A DNA stretch of 64,000 bases from Tautonia marina (GCF_009177065.1 NZ_WEZF01000005.1:248001-312000), one strand, 5' to 3'; positions 1 to 9,650 are shown, counted from the first letter of the stretch. Numbers and translations: made by a program. The notes: a model not told the origin generated them from the sequence alone.

Positions 1-50
1 ACATGACGGAACGGCGAGCGAAACGCCCGTCCTCGTCGGATCCGCCCATC

Positions 51-92
51 GGGGGAGTGCCTGGATCGTTCCGATCCAGGGCTCCCCCGTTT
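51..92. terminator. Strong hairpin, likely terminator of a gene left of the window
   Basis: A 7-bp arm (51-57 with 82-88) stacks on a 9-bp arm (60-68 with 72-80) around a 3-base loop. Only a TG/G bulge interrupts the stem. A short T run follows on the plus strand. The next gene starts well downstream, so this hairpin most likely ends transcription entering from the left. The direction is not proven. Confidence 0.6.
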
Positions 93-153
93 CGATGATG
101 ACCGTGGCGCACGTGTGATACGGAGTCCCTCAAAAAAAATTGGAAGAGTGTCC

Positions 154-182
154 TTGCGATCGAGCGCAGAATCCGTTATCGC
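154..182 (+). promoter_or_regulatory. Possible sigma-70-like promoter
   Basis: TTGCGA (154-159) and TATCGC (177-182) are separated by 17 bases, upstream of the small secreted protein gene. The match to consensus is modest. If real, transcription would begin close to the first possible ATG at 186, which favours the later start at 279. Confidence 0.25.
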
Positions 183-278
183 TAGATGTTCATTCTCTTC
201 GATCGGGTCGTTCGTGCCCAATCGACTAGGGTTGCTTGGTTCGCAATTCTGACCTCACCCGACACGAGACTCGGCCGG

Positions 279-731
279 ATGCGATTGCAGCGCCTTCCTC
301 AAATCGATCGACTTCAACCACTGGCCCGCAGGCTAGGGGTGATGCTGGTCGTGTTGGGGACGGTTGGCCTGGTCGCTTCGACCGCTCAGGCGCAACACTG
401 TGGCGCCTACGTGATCCGGCCTGGTGAGGACGCGATGATGGCCGTGCTAGGCCTGACGATTGACCCAGAATCTGCTCCAAGCTCCGACGAATCTGCTCCA
501 GTGCCGAGACAGGACCTTCCCTGTGATGGGCCGGGATGTTCGAACGCACCTGCGGCACCAAGCTCATCACCGGCTCCGCTGGAACCGCCGAGCGTTGAAC
601 ACTGGGCCGTGAACGGGCCTCTGGGGCAACTCCTTTCCATCGCTCCGCACCTCCTGCCGCGATCGGAAGCCCTGCGCCACCTCTCCCCTCGAAGCAGAGG
701 GATCTTCCATCCTCCTCGATTCTTCGCTTGA
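279..731 (+). CDS. Small secreted hypothetical protein
   Basis: I do not recognise a characterised family. The protein has a basic N-terminus, a hydrophobic stretch (VMLVVLGTVGLVAS) and an AQA-type signal peptidase site, so it is probably exported. The mature part is rich in Pro, Ser and Ala and contains a CDGPGCS Cys pair. The ATG at 279 is preferred over one at 186, because the earlier start would put about 30 residues before a normal signal peptide. The gene stands alone. An antisense frame across the same DNA looks non-coding, since only this strand gives a sensible signal peptide. Confidence 0.55.
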   Translation: MRLQRLPQIDRLQPLARRLGVMLVVLGTVGLVASTAQAQHCGAYVIRPGEDAMMAVLGLTIDPESAPSSDESAPVPRQDLPCDGPGCSNAPAAPSSSPAPLEPPSVEHWAVNGPLGQLLSIAPHLLPRSEALRHLSPRSRGIFHPPRFFA

Positions 732-1122
732 GGCGGATTCCACTTGTTTGTCTGCGACGCGACATCCGCCACAGTCCCGCAGCGGACCGTGTGGCTCAAT
801 CGCTTTCGCGCGTGCGACCTTGGGAATGATTGGATCGAGATCGCTCCGTTTTGAACTGAGCGTGATCGGCCAATGCGCTCTCGATCGCATTCAGGGATGC
901 CCAATCCCTTTGCGTGAAACCGAAGGTCGTGGACACGGTTCAACGCGAGCCTGGGTCGCATTGCGCCCAGCCGTGTCGCCCGGTCTCATCGCGTCGGATG
1001 AATCCGAACGAGTGTGACTCCGTCTTCAATCATCGTGTCGCCATTGCCCCATTCAGGCATCGCAATCGAATGTGCCGATTGCGCAATTCACGAGATTCGA
1101 AGAAGACGAGAGGACCGAACGA
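732..1122. other. Gap without a recognised gene
   Basis: The roughly 390 bases between the small secreted protein and the DUF1559 gene hold only short frames with no recognisable protein features. I see no clear hairpin or promoter. The promoter of the DUF1559 gene presumably lies here. Confidence 0.4.
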
Positions 1123-2088
1123 ATGAGCTTACGCCGATCTGCATTTACCTTGATTGAACTGCTGGTCGTCATTGCGATCATCGGTGTCTTGATCGCCTTA
1201 TTGTTGCCCGCGGTGCAGAGTGCTCGTGAGGCCGCGAGGCGGGCCCAGTGCCTGAACAACCTGAAGCAACTCGGGATTGCGCTGCATACATACCACGACG
1301 CGAATGGCATGTTTCCGCTGGGACGAACCATTCCGTTTGACACCTCCTATTCGTCGATTGCCCGCATTCTGCCGTTTGTGGAACAAACGACGGTGGGCAA
1401 TGCGATGAACGTTGACCTGTCCTGGTCTGGCCTGGAAAACCAGACGGTCACGACCACGAACCTAAGCCTGTTGCTCTGTCCGTCAGATAGCGCCGAGCTG
1501 CCGGTAGGCTGGGCAGGGACGAACTATCGGGCGAATGAAGGAACACGTGTTTCCATGTGGCATGGTTCGAGTGATCCAGGGGGAGTGAACGCGGGGATGC
1601 CCGCGCCCAATGGTCTGTTCTTCGCGTCGGTCGGGATCAAGGCGGCGGACATCCGCGATGGACTGAGCCAGACCGCAGTCTTCAGCGAGCACGTTCTGGG
1701 CGACTTCGATAACACCCGAGCCACCCGAGACGCCGATACCTTCTGGCCCCAGACGTATCCGGCCAACGCCGATGATGCCGTGCGGTTGTGTCGGGAGATG
1801 GATTGGCGAGACGTGCAATACCAGCGCGTCAGCGACGTGGGGGCCCCCTGGATTTACGGGTATCACTCGACCACGAGCTACTGGCACTCCGGCCCGCCGA
1901 ATTCGGTGTCGTGTATGTTTCCCCCCTCGCGGATCATGACCATCGCGAATAGCCGGCATCCGGGCGGGGTCAACGTGGGGATGGCGGACGGTTCCGTTCG
2001 GTTCATCAAAGAGACGGTAAATCTCGAAACATGGCGGGCGTTGGGATCGCGGAATGGTGGTGAGGTCATCTCGGCCGACGCCTTCTAA
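1123..2088 (+). CDS. DUF1559 protein with type IV pilin-like N-terminus
   Basis: This is a member of the large planctomycete DUF1559 family. The N-terminus carries the prepilin cleavage and methylation motif FTLIELLVVIAIIGVL directly after a short basic leader. It is followed by the family's SAREAARRAQC and NNLKQLGIALHTYHD segments. The C-terminus has the conserved RHPGGVNVGMADGSVRF box (H-x9-DG type). The product is 321 aa. The ATG at 1123 is chosen because it gives a 6-residue leader before FTLIE; an upstream ATG at 1072 would add 17 residues. It is probably a surface or pseudopilin-like protein of unknown role. A small lipoprotein gene follows 25 bases downstream, an arrangement often seen with this family. 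Confidence 0.9.
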   Translation: MSLRRSAFTLIELLVVIAIIGVLIALLLPAVQSAREAARRAQCLNNLKQLGIALHTYHDANGMFPLGRTIPFDTSYSSIARILPFVEQTTVGNAMNVDLSWSGLENQTVTTTNLSLLLCPSDSAELPVGWAGTNYRANEGTRVSMWHGSSDPGGVNAGMPAPNGLFFASVGIKAADIRDGLSQTAVFSEHVLGDFDNTRATRDADTFWPQTYPANADDAVRLCREMDWRDVQYQRVSDVGAPWIYGYHSTTSYWHSGPPNSVSCMFPPSRIMTIANSRHPGGVNVGMADGSVRFIKETVNLETWRALGSRNGGEVISADAF

Positions 2089-2113
2089 CCCTTTTCTGTT
2101 CGAGGAATCCGTG

Positions 2114-2497
2114 ATGACTCGTCTTCACGCTGCCCCAGTGGTGGCGCTGATCGCCGTCTGCGCACTCGGATGCACCGATCGGCGACCACCGTATCGAAGT
2201 CTCGATCAATCCCTTGCCCGCGAAACGCTGGTCGAGGTGCTGGAGTCCTGGAAAGGGGGACGGTCGCATGCCGACCCAATGGGCTCCGACTCCTCGATCC
2301 GGGTGGCCGATGAGGATTGGCTCGTCGGCCGTCGATTGACGGAATACCGACTCTTGTCGGGTGAGTCCGTGGTGGGTGATCGGCTCTGCTGCCCGGTCGC
2401 TCTTACGCTGAAATCACCGGAAGGACGAACCACCGAGTCTCGCGTGGTGTACCAGGTTTCGACCCATCCCGAGCTGAGTGTTATTCGATCCGAATGA
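2114..2497 (+). CDS. Small lipoprotein downstream of a DUF1559 protein
   Basis: The protein is about 127 aa. It begins with a short hydrophobic signal ending in a lipobox-like ALGC, so it is probably lipidated at that Cys and anchored in a membrane. The rest has no family I recognise. GTG at 2111 is an alternative start one codon upstream. The 25-base gap after the DUF1559 stop suggests co-transcription. Such pairs (DUF1559 protein plus a short lipoprotein) recur in planctomycete genomes, but their function is unknown. Confidence 0.7.
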   Translation: MTRLHAAPVVALIAVCALGCTDRRPPYRSLDQSLARETLVEVLESWKGGRSHADPMGSDSSIRVADEDWLVGRRLTEYRLLSGESVVGDRLCCPVALTLKSPEGRTTESRVVYQVSTHPELSVIRSE

Positions 2498-2578
2498 TTG
2501 CGAGCGTCTTGAACCCGTCATTATCGTCTCACATCTCGTCAAGTTCGATCGACTTGCAACCGTGCAGGAGCAATGCTG

Positions 2579-3925
2579 ATGCGTCAACTGAGCCGTTCAC
2601 GTTGGTCAATCCTGATCATGATGGCTGGAGTTCTTTCCGCTTCGATCACCTCGGCGGACGAGGACGTATCGGATCAGCCCAATCCGATTCCTGAGACGAG
2701 AGCTGATCTGAAACGAGCACTGGAAGCCTCGAAGCAGGCGAAGCCTCGATTACCGTTGCCACCTCTGAGCCCCGAGGAACGCGAGCGGGAAGGGGCAGGA
2801 GCGTGGTCGGTGGTCCATAACGGGCGGATGAGGCGGTGGTATCTTCCTGACGGGTTTACCTCGGGAGGGTTCCCCAAACGGGACGAGCCGGGAATGACGC
2901 TCGGCTATCCGTTTCAGACCAAGCTGTTCTGGATCGTCTCGCGGGCCAATAATTGCACGTATTGCCTGGGACACCAGGAAAGCAAACTTGAATCGGTGGG
3001 AGTGCCGGAGGCAGAGATTGCCTTGCTTGATGGCGACTGGTCCGGCGTAAGTCCCGCGGATCGGGCAGCGTTCGAGATGGCCAGGACCATGACGCTCAAT
3101 CCGCTGGAACTGAGCGAGGCTCACCTCGACTCCCTTCGATCATGGTATTCCGATTCACAGATCGCAGAGATCCTGTATGTCGTTGCCAGCTTCAACGCCA
3201 TGAATCGTTGGACCGGAGCGTTGAACATTCCTCAGGAAGCGCATCGGGATTATCTTTCCACGCTCGATCCTGCCTTCGCCTCGGTGTCCACTCAGGTCGC
3301 ACCGCTCGGGCCAGCCCGAAAACCAGGAGGTCCGCGCCTTGCCGCTCCCCAGGCACGCCCCCCCCTGGAATCGTGGGATGAAGTCATGGCGAAGTTGGAG
3401 GAGTGCCGAGAACGGCCGATTCAGCTCAAGCTCGTTTCTTCGGATGAGGCGAAGGCGAGGCTTGGAGGTCACGCGACCAACCTGAGCGAACCGCTGCCGC
3501 ACTGGGTTCGCTTGCTAGCCCAGTTCCCCGGAGTGGGGGTCGAGCGGGTGGCGATCTTGCAGGCGGTCAAGGAGGAGGGATCGCTCGATCCGATGCTTCG
3601 AGCCCAGGTCGCCTGGGTCTCGGCCCGGCAGGATCGGGCCTGGTACGCGGTCGGTCACGCGCTGAAGCGGCTCCGCTCACTGGGTGCATCGGACGTGCAG
3701 ATTCAGGCAATGGACGGGGATCGGGCCGGGCTTGAGGACCAGGATCGTCAGGTCCTGGCCTTTGCCGAAGGGCTGACGGTCGACCCAGCCCTCATCACGG
3801 ATGCCGATGTGGAGAGGCTTCGATCATTCCTGTCGGATCAGGAAGTGGCCGAGTTGATTGCGGTCGTTGCCGAGGCGGTCTTCTTCAATCGATTGACCGA
3901 AGCCGCTGTGCTGCCCCTGGAATGA
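2579..3925 (+). CDS. Two-domain carboxymuconolactone decarboxylase/AhpD-like protein
   Basis: This 448-aa protein has a signal-like N-terminus (about residues 9-26, SADE cleavage region) and two AhpD-like all-helical repeats. Repeat 1 (about 105-225) keeps the redox motif NNCTYCLGH (Cys126, Cys129) and a downstream helix typical of peroxidase-like AhpD folds. Repeat 2 (about 300-448) keeps the fold pattern but has RAWYAVGH where CxxC should be. ATG 2579 is preferred over 2573 because AGGAG at 2566-2570 then sits 8 bases upstream. The likely role is thiol-dependent peroxide or radical chemistry, but the substrate is unknown. Export of an AhpD-like protein is uncommon. Confidence 0.8.
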   Translation: MRQLSRSRWSILIMMAGVLSASITSADEDVSDQPNPIPETRADLKRALEASKQAKPRLPLPPLSPEEREREGAGAWSVVHNGRMRRWYLPDGFTSGGFPKRDEPGMTLGYPFQTKLFWIVSRANNCTYCLGHQESKLESVGVPEAEIALLDGDWSGVSPADRAAFEMARTMTLNPLELSEAHLDSLRSWYSDSQIAEILYVVASFNAMNRWTGALNIPQEAHRDYLSTLDPAFASVSTQVAPLGPARKPGGPRLAAPQARPPLESWDEVMAKLEECRERPIQLKLVSSDEAKARLGGHATNLSEPLPHWVRLLAQFPGVGVERVAILQAVKEEGSLDPMLRAQVAWVSARQDRAWYAVGHALKRLRSLGASDVQIQAMDGDRAGLEDQDRQVLAFAEGLTVDPALITDADVERLRSFLSDQEVAELIAVVAEAVFFNRLTEAAVLPLE

Positions 3926-3967
3926 TCAGGGCGGGCGAGCAGGACCAAACCGGGACGGGCAGGACGA

Positions 3968-5110
3968 TCACGGCTCGTCCCGGTCGGTCGGGGCAGGGGA
4001 GGATCCATCACCGTTCGACGCGGGAGTGTCGAGCCCGTACTCGGTCAGCTTCTTGTGCAGGGTGTTGCGGTTGATCCCGAGGCGGGCGGCCGCCTTGATC
4101 TGAACGCGATCGCACGAGGTGAGCACCTGCTGGATCAGCTCGCGCTCGACAGGGGCAACGATGCGTCGAATCAATTCATCGGCATTGGGTCCGGCGGCAA
4201 GCAGACCTCGGCGCACGAGATCGGAGATCAGGGTGTCGAGGTCGGGGGATCGTCCCCGAATGGGTCGGGGAGGAGCTTCGCCCCGAAGCTGGGGAGGGAG
4301 ATGTTCGGGTTTCAGCTCCGGTCCCTCGCCCAGAACCACGGCTCGTTCGACATAGTTTTGGAGCTCGCGGACATTGCCGGGCCAGTCGTAACGAACAAGC
4401 AACTTCATGGCTTCCGGATCGACCCGGCGCATCTCTCGCTGGTTCTGATCGCTATAGCGGGCCAGGAAGAACGTGACGAGGGGGGGAATGTCGTCGCGGC
4501 GGTCTCGGAGGGGTGGAAGGTCGATCGGGACGACGTTGATCCGATAGTACAGGTCTTCTCGAAATCGACCGGCGTCGATTTCTTCGCGGAGTTCGCGGTT
4601 GGTCGCGGCCACGACGCGGACATCAACCTTCTTGGTGCTGACGTCGCCGACGCGCTCGAACTCCCCTTCCTGGAGCACACGGAGCAGCTTGACCTGAAGC
4701 TTGGGTGAGGTGCTGTTGATCTCATCAAGAAAGATCGTGCCGGTATGAGCTGCCTCGAATCGTCCGGTGCGGTTTTCGACCGCGCCGGTGAACGAACCCT
4801 TGACGTGGCCGAACAGCTCCGATTCGAGAAGGCTCTCGGTCAGGGCTCCGCAGTTGACCCGGATATAAGGGCCGGAGGCCCGAGGGCTGAGGTCGTGGAT
4901 CGCTCGGGCGATCAATTCCTTGCCCGCGCCGGTTTCTCCGACGATCAGAACGCAGGCCCGGGACCGGGCAACCTGGCGCGTGACCCTGGCGACCTCGTGC
5001 ATGATCGCGCTGCCGCTGATCACACCGGGAAGACCTGAGGAAGGGTCGTCGGGGCCTCCCGATCGTGTGGCGTGGTCGGGTCGGTCGCTCAGGTGTGAGG
5101 GCATGGCCAT
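3968..5110 (-). CDS. Sigma-54-dependent transcriptional activator (AAA+ with Fis HTH)
   Basis: This is an NtrC-type enhancer-binding protein with no receiver or other obvious sensor domain, only about 30 residues before the AAA+ core. Counted from an upstream GTG at 5158, Walker A GETGAGK is at 74-80, the sigma-54 contact loop is GSFTGA at 121-126 (the usual form is GAFTGA), Walker B TIFLDEI is at 141-147 and a Fis-type HTH is at about 344-375 ([16 protein letters not shown]). The ATG at 5110 has AGGAAGGA about 11 bases upstream and is preferred. It should remodel sigma-54 RNA polymerase at unknown promoters. Control must come from a partner or from its own level, since no input domain is visible. 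Confidence 0.88.
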   Translation of the reverse strand: MAMPSHLSDRPDHATRSGGPDDPSSGLPGVISGSAIMHEVARVTRQVARSRACVLIVGETGAGKELIARAIHDLSPRASGPYIRVNCGALTESLLESELFGHVKGSFTGAVENRTGRFEAAHTGTIFLDEINSTSPKLQVKLLRVLQEGEFERVGDVSTKKVDVRVVAATNRELREEIDAGRFREDLYYRINVVPIDLPPLRDRRDDIPPLVTFFLARYSDQNQREMRRVDPEAMKLLVRYDWPGNVRELQNYVERAVVLGEGPELKPEHLPPQLRGEAPPRPIRGRSPDLDTLISDLVRRGLLAAGPNADELIRRIVAPVERELIQQVLTSCDRVQIKAAARLGINRNTLHKKLTEYGLDTPASNGDGSSPAPTDRDEP

Positions 5111-5228
5111 CTCGTGTCGCGTCCTTCCTGGGGTCGGTCGAGTCGAGCGAGTGATCACCCGAACTGCGACCGACCCTCCCAGGTCTGGCCCCGATCCTCA
5201 GGGCCGAGCGGTCTTCAAGGGTTGAGAC

Positions 5229-8051
5229 TCAATCGGTGCTGGGGGCCGACTCAGGCTGCAAAGGAGTGGCGCTGAGGGATCCTCGAACATGGTTGATGAC
5301 ATCTTCCAGCGCCGCTCTGAGTTCGGCGTCCTCCGCGCGGTCTTTTGCTCGGATCAGGCGACTACGCTGATCGAGGGCGAGCAAGGGGCCGAACTGCTGA
5401 ACGCTGCGACGAAGCGCGTCGGCCGCGGCCCTTTGGGTTTCGAGGGCTCGCGACGGGTCAATTGCGTTTTCCGCCAGGGCTCGCTGGGCGTCGAGGGTCG
5501 GAACCACCGACAGAGCCTGAGCCGCGGATGCCGCGAACCTCGGGTCGGCCATCAGGCGTTGCAAGGACGGAACAACAGCGGCCATGTCGGTCGCAAAGGG
5601 CCCACCGGGACGATCGGCGATCTGAGCCAACGTGTCGGCGGCCGACTGAACAATCGCCAGGCGCTCATCGGGCGTATTCGGTCGGATGCCGGCCTCGTCC
5701 CAGGCTCGGTACAGGGCACGTTCCACCGCCATCGGATCGCCCGGTGCCGCGAGCAGCGAGACGTGATCGAACTGGCCGGCCAGTTCCTCAACACTCAGGC
5801 GAGCGGTGCCACTAAGCGGAGCCACGGCAATGTCGTAGTCATAGATGCTCAAATCCAGCTTGTACATCGCCAGATAGCCGTAGAGGTATCGCTCGACCGC
5901 CTGCACGCGAAGGTCGTACACGCCTGGAACGTCGATTCGAGCAGACAGTGAGCCAATCCCTTGAGCCACCGGCACTCCTTTCGTCCCCTCGCGACGATCG
6001 AGCCAGAGGACGACGTCGGTGGGCTTCAGCGTGCTTCCCGGAGCAGGTTCGATGATGGCGGAGATGGTGTCGCCCGAATCGAGGGGGCCAAGGGCGTAGA
6101 GGTCTCCGGAGATGTCTGCCACCGGAGCGGGGGAATCTGCGGCGTCATCCCGCGGGGGGAATGGGGGCTCCTCGGGTTCCTCTTGATCCTCCTGTGGCGG
6201 CCATTCCCGCTCGGGTTGTCCGAAGGGGGGACGATCGGTCGGAGAGAGCCGGCCGTTGATCTGGGCCCGACGGGGACGGCCGACGAAGGCAACCGGAGCG
6301 GCCCGAGCGGGAATGTCGTTCGGCTCGCGTTCCGCCTGGAAGAACTCATACTCCTGGGCTCGAGCAAGAGCTCGGGCCGGGTCGATCGGTAGGGGCAGAA
6401 GCACCGGGAGCCGAGCGGTTCGGGCATCGGCCCGAAGGTCGATCAGCAGGTCGCGAGCGTCTCGACGCCCCTGGAGGAAGGCGGGGTCCACGATGACGGC
6501 GTCGACCCCCGCGGACTCGGCGGCGCGAAGGAATCCTTCGTCGGCGGTGGAGGCAGTGATGGGTTCGAAACCGCGGTCGCGTAACGAGGACGCCAGGTTG
6601 GTCAGCGTCGTCGGATTACCACTCACCACCACGATCTGAGGCTGGGCCAGGGTGCTGTCGATGGATCGGGCCAGGCTGGGAACGACCCGACTGGAACCAG
6701 GGAACGACCGAGCAGGGTCCAACGCAACAATGGCGCGGGCCGCGGCAAGTTGCACGCGGCGGTCGGGGGCCGACAGAGCCTGAACGATTGGTGAGGGGGG
6801 ATCGCTCGCCAGCATCGAGGCATCGCCGGTCAGCGCCAGGGCGGTGATCAGGGCCGGCGCGGCCTGGAACTTCTTAGACTGAAGGGCCAGTCGCAAGGCG
6901 TTCGTCAGGCTGTCCGCACCAAGGCCGACCAGTTCGGTTGCGAGGTCCTCGGGAAGTTCACCGGGAGCCGCGAGTTCCGCCGGGTCTCGGCGCAGAAGGG
7001 CCTCGCGGACCTGAAAGGTGGTCAGGATGGCATTAGCATTGGGATCGTCCGGGGCGATCTCGTGCGCGGCCTCGGCAAAGCGGAGGCCGAAGACGGTTTC
7101 CACGTCCGAGGGAGCGACATTCTGGGGAACGACCGTTCCGGCCTCATTGTTCCAGGTCCAGAGGACGACCTGGGTGCCGGGAAACTCGTGCAAGCCCAGC
7201 AGGTAGCGGCGAGCCTCGTCGAGGATCAATCGAGCCGGCGGCTGGGAGAATTCGTCGAGCGGTTTGCCGGAGAGCCGGAGGACGGCCTCGGCAGCTTCGG
7301 CGGACAGAGGGGCTCGTTCGGCGTCGGTCGAGGCGGCGTCGGCAATCAGGAAGGGCAGGGCGCGTCGATCTCCGATCCGCCCAAGTGCCGAGGCGACATC
7401 GGCGGCGAGTTGGGGATCGGGCGCATCGAGACCGGCGATCAGGGCCGGCACAGCCCGACGCTGGAGACGACCCATGTTGGCGACGAGCAAGGCGCGATCG
7501 GCGGAATCGGGCGGCAAGGCATTGATGGCTTCGAGGAGGACGGGCACGGCATACGGGCCGGATTCCCCGAGACGGTTGAGAGCCTCGGATTGCTGAAGCG
7601 GCGAGCCGGTGAGCAGACCGACATAGCGGCGAATCCGATCCTCTCGCTGCGCATTGCGTCGCACGGCAGCGTTCAGGCGGGAAAGGATTTCACCGACGCG
7701 ATCGGCGGTTCGAGGATCATCCTGAAGTTTCAGGATTGAGCCAATGCCGAAGCGATCGCGGAGCGTCAACAAGGTGTCGTCGTCGGGATTGGCGGCCAGG
7801 AACTGGTCGAGGAGCGGAAGGGCCTGATCGCCAAGACCGACCCGAGTGAGATAGGTAATGGCCGACCAGAGTTCGAGGGGGGTTTCCGGAGGCTTGGCGA
7901 AGCGATCGAGGCCCGGAGGCTGGGCGGTCGCAGGGCTGTCGACGGGGCCAATCGCTCCGGTCGCCAGGGCTACGGCCATTGTCGCAAGAACCCGGCCGAG
8001 GGCACCGGCTCGGCCCGGCTCGCGATTGCGGGGGATCGGGTTCGGGAGCAT
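5229..8051 (-). CDS. Large exported HEAT-repeat protein with receiver-like segment
   Basis: This protein of about 940 aa starts with a signal peptide or TM (VLATMAVALATGAIG). It then has HEAT-like helical repeats (about 150-265 and 395-450, with ALGRIGDRRALPFL-type units). At about 471-562 lies a segment patterned like a response-regulator receiver: an IVVVSGNP strand, a VDAVIVDP strand with an Asp at the phospho-acceptor position, and an LPVLLPLP strand. The acidic pair is absent. A Pro/Glu-rich linker (about 605-645) leads to a beta-rich segment (646-740) and further helices. The start at 8051 has GAGG 8 bases upstream; ATG 8081 is the alternative. The function is unknown, perhaps a scaffold. 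Confidence 0.75.
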   Translation of the reverse strand: MLPNPIPRNREPGRAGALGRVLATMAVALATGAIGPVDSPATAQPPGLDRFAKPPETPLELWSAITYLTRVGLGDQALPLLDQFLAANPDDDTLLTLRDRFGIGSILKLQDDPRTADRVGEILSRLNAAVRRNAQREDRIRRYVGLLTGSPLQQSEALNRLGESGPYAVPVLLEAINALPPDSADRALLVANMGRLQRRAVPALIAGLDAPDPQLAADVASALGRIGDRRALPFLIADAASTDAERAPLSAEAAEAVLRLSGKPLDEFSQPPARLILDEARRYLLGLHEFPGTQVVLWTWNNEAGTVVPQNVAPSDVETVFGLRFAEAAHEIAPDDPNANAILTTFQVREALLRRDPAELAAPGELPEDLATELVGLGADSLTNALRLALQSKKFQAAPALITALALTGDASMLASDPPSPIVQALSAPDRRVQLAAARAIVALDPARSFPGSSRVVPSLARSIDSTLAQPQIVVVSGNPTTLTNLASSLRDRGFEPITASTADEGFLRAAESAGVDAVIVDPAFLQGRRDARDLLIDLRADARTARLPVLLPLPIDPARALARAQEYEFFQAEREPNDIPARAAPVAFVGRPRRAQINGRLSPTDRPPFGQPEREWPPQEDQEEPEEPPFPPRDDAADSPAPVADISGDLYALGPLDSGDTISAIIEPAPGSTLKPTDVVLWLDRREGTKGVPVAQGIGSLSARIDVPGVYDLRVQAVERYLYGYLAMYKLDLSIYDYDIAVAPLSGTARLSVEELAGQFDHVSLLAAPGDPMAVERALYRAWDEAGIRPNTPDERLAIVQSAADTLAQIADRPGGPFATDMAAVVPSLQRLMADPRFAASAAQALSVVPTLDAQRALAENAIDPSRALETQRAAADALRRSVQQFGPLLALDQRSRLIRAKDRAEDAELRAALEDVINHVRGSLSATPLQPESAPSTD

Positions 8052-8306
8052 GGTGCGGGCCTCGTCGTTAGGGTCGAACATGCGAAAAGGAACAAAAAAA
8101 GGTGAAGCGACCGCGGTGCGGGTCCGGGAATCGAAACCGGCACGCAGAGACCGTGCGCCAACGGAACGATGGCTATGGCAATGATGACCGATGATTGTCC
8201 AAGCGTCGGCTCCGGGGACGAAGGAATTGTCCGGATCGCGGTATGATCGCCTCGCTCGGCAGGAACTTCGTGGCCGGTACGGGCTGAAGATCGGTCGGAA
8301 CCGCGA

Positions 8307-8339
8307 GGATCGCCACAACCGGCCCGGCGGTGGCGATCC
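8307..8339 (-). terminator. Hairpin downstream of lysA
   Basis: A perfect 10-bp stem (8307-8316 with 8330-8339) encloses a 13-base GC-rich loop, 18 bases beyond the lysA stop on the minus strand. There is no T run. It is probably the end of the lysA transcript. The rest of the 8052-8357 gap shows nothing else recognisable. Confidence 0.45.
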
Positions 8340-8357
8340 GATCCGAGGGCATCCGGC

Positions 8358-9650
8358 TCAGGCTTCGAGTGCGACCATTTCCGGCCCGATCAGGTCGTCG
8401 AGCGTTTCCCGACGACGGACGAGCCGGGCGTCGGAGCCACTGACGAGAATTTCGGCCGCGCGGGGCCGAGTGTTGTAGTTGGAGGCCATGACCATGCCGT
8501 AGGCCCCGGCCGAGAAGACGGCGAGCAGGTCGCCGCGATCGACGGGGGGCAGGGGACGGTCCTGGGCGAGGAAGTCGCCGCTCTCACAGACCGGGCCGAC
8601 GATGTCGCGCGGCTCGGTGCCGGGAATGGCGGCCTCGAAGCTCTCGGGCCAGGTGGGCAAGCCTTCGGGAACCTGCACAGGCCAGATGCGGTGGAACCCT
8701 TCGTAGAGGGCAGGGCGGATCAGGTCGTTCATCGCAGCGTCCTGAATCACGAACCGCTTGTCGCCTGATTGCTTGGTGTAGATGACCCGGCTGAGGAGGA
8801 TGCCCGCGTTGCCGGCGATCGACCGACCGGGCTCCATCGCCAGGCGGCAGCCAGTCGGCTTGAGGACGGGGACCATCACCTCGGCAAAGGCGGCGAGCGG
8901 CTTCGACTCGCCACCTCGGTAGTCGATCCCGAATCCTCCTCCCATGTTGCACCAACGGATCTCATGGCCCATGTCGCGCAACTGGCCGATCAGCTCGGCG
9001 GCCTTGGCCGAGGCTCGCGCGTAGGGCTCGGTGCTGGTGATCTGAGAGCCGATGTGCATGTGCAGACCGGTCATCGCCAGGCCCTCCATGCTCCGGACGC
9101 GATCAGCCGCGCGGAGGGCACGGTCGATGTCCATGCCGAATTTTGACTCTTTTTTGCCGGTCGAGATGTAGCGGTGAGTCTTCGGATCGACGTCGGGATT
9201 GACCCGGAGGGCGATCGGGGCCTTCACCCCTTCGGCGCGGGCGACGGCGTCGATGGCGTCGAGTTCGGCCTCGCTCTCAACGTTGAACAGGAGGACGCCG
9301 GCGCGGAGGGCGTCTCGGATTTCCTCATCGGTTTTGCCGACTCCGGCGAAGACCGACTTCGCGGCCTCACCCCCGGCCGTGGTGACACGGTGCAACTCGC
9401 CTCCCGAGACGACATCGAAGCCGCTGCCGTGCTCGGCCATCAGCTTGAGAATACCCAGGTTCGAGTTCGCCTTGACCGAGTAGCAGACGAGCGGGTCCAG
9501 CTCGGCGAAGGCCGTTTGAAGTTCCTTGAGCCGACCGACAAGGGCCGCGGTGCTATAGACGTACAGCGGGGTGCCGAAGCGCTCGGCCAGGTCCCGGGCG
9601 GGGAGGTCTTCGCAGTACAGTTCGCGGTCACGGTAGTGAAAATGGTCCAT
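8358..9650 (-). CDS. lysA: Diaminopimelate decarboxylase
   Basis: This enzyme decarboxylates meso-diaminopimelate to L-lysine, the last step of lysine synthesis. The 430-aa product has the usual length. The PLP lysine is in CYSVKAN (Lys60). The phosphate-binding loop is MGGGFGIDY, followed by EPGRSIAGNAG. The second active-site motif, GPVCESGDFL, provides the catalytic Cys across the dimer. All key residues are present. ATG 9650 gives the normal N-terminus (DHFHYRDRELYCEDLP). The gene stands alone on the minus strand, between the HEAT-protein gene and a cluster of nuclease and toxin-antitoxin genes. Confidence 0.97.
   Translation of the reverse strand: MDHFHYRDRELYCEDLPARDLAERFGTPLYVYSTAALVGRLKELQTAFAELDPLVCYSVKANSNLGILKLMAEHGSGFDVVSGGELHRVTTAGGEAAKSVFAGVGKTDEEIRDALRAGVLLFNVESEAELDAIDAVARAEGVKAPIALRVNPDVDPKTHRYISTGKKESKFGMDIDRALRAADRVRSMEGLAMTGLHMHIGSQITSTEPYARASAKAAELIGQLRDMGHEIRWCNMGGGFGIDYRGGESKPLAAFAEVMVPVLKPTGCRLAMEPGRSIAGNAGILLSRVIYTKQSGDKRFVIQDAAMNDLIRPALYEGFHRIWPVQVPEGLPTWPESFEAAIPGTEPRDIVGPVCESGDFLAQDRPLPPVDRGDLLAVFSAGAYGMVMASNYNTRPRAAEILVSGSDARLVRRRETLDDLIGPEMVALEA

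Noticed and set aside
226-961. Overlapping minus-strand frames opposite the first small secreted gene
   Set aside because: No signal peptide or motif. The plus-strand frame has a good signal peptide and was kept.
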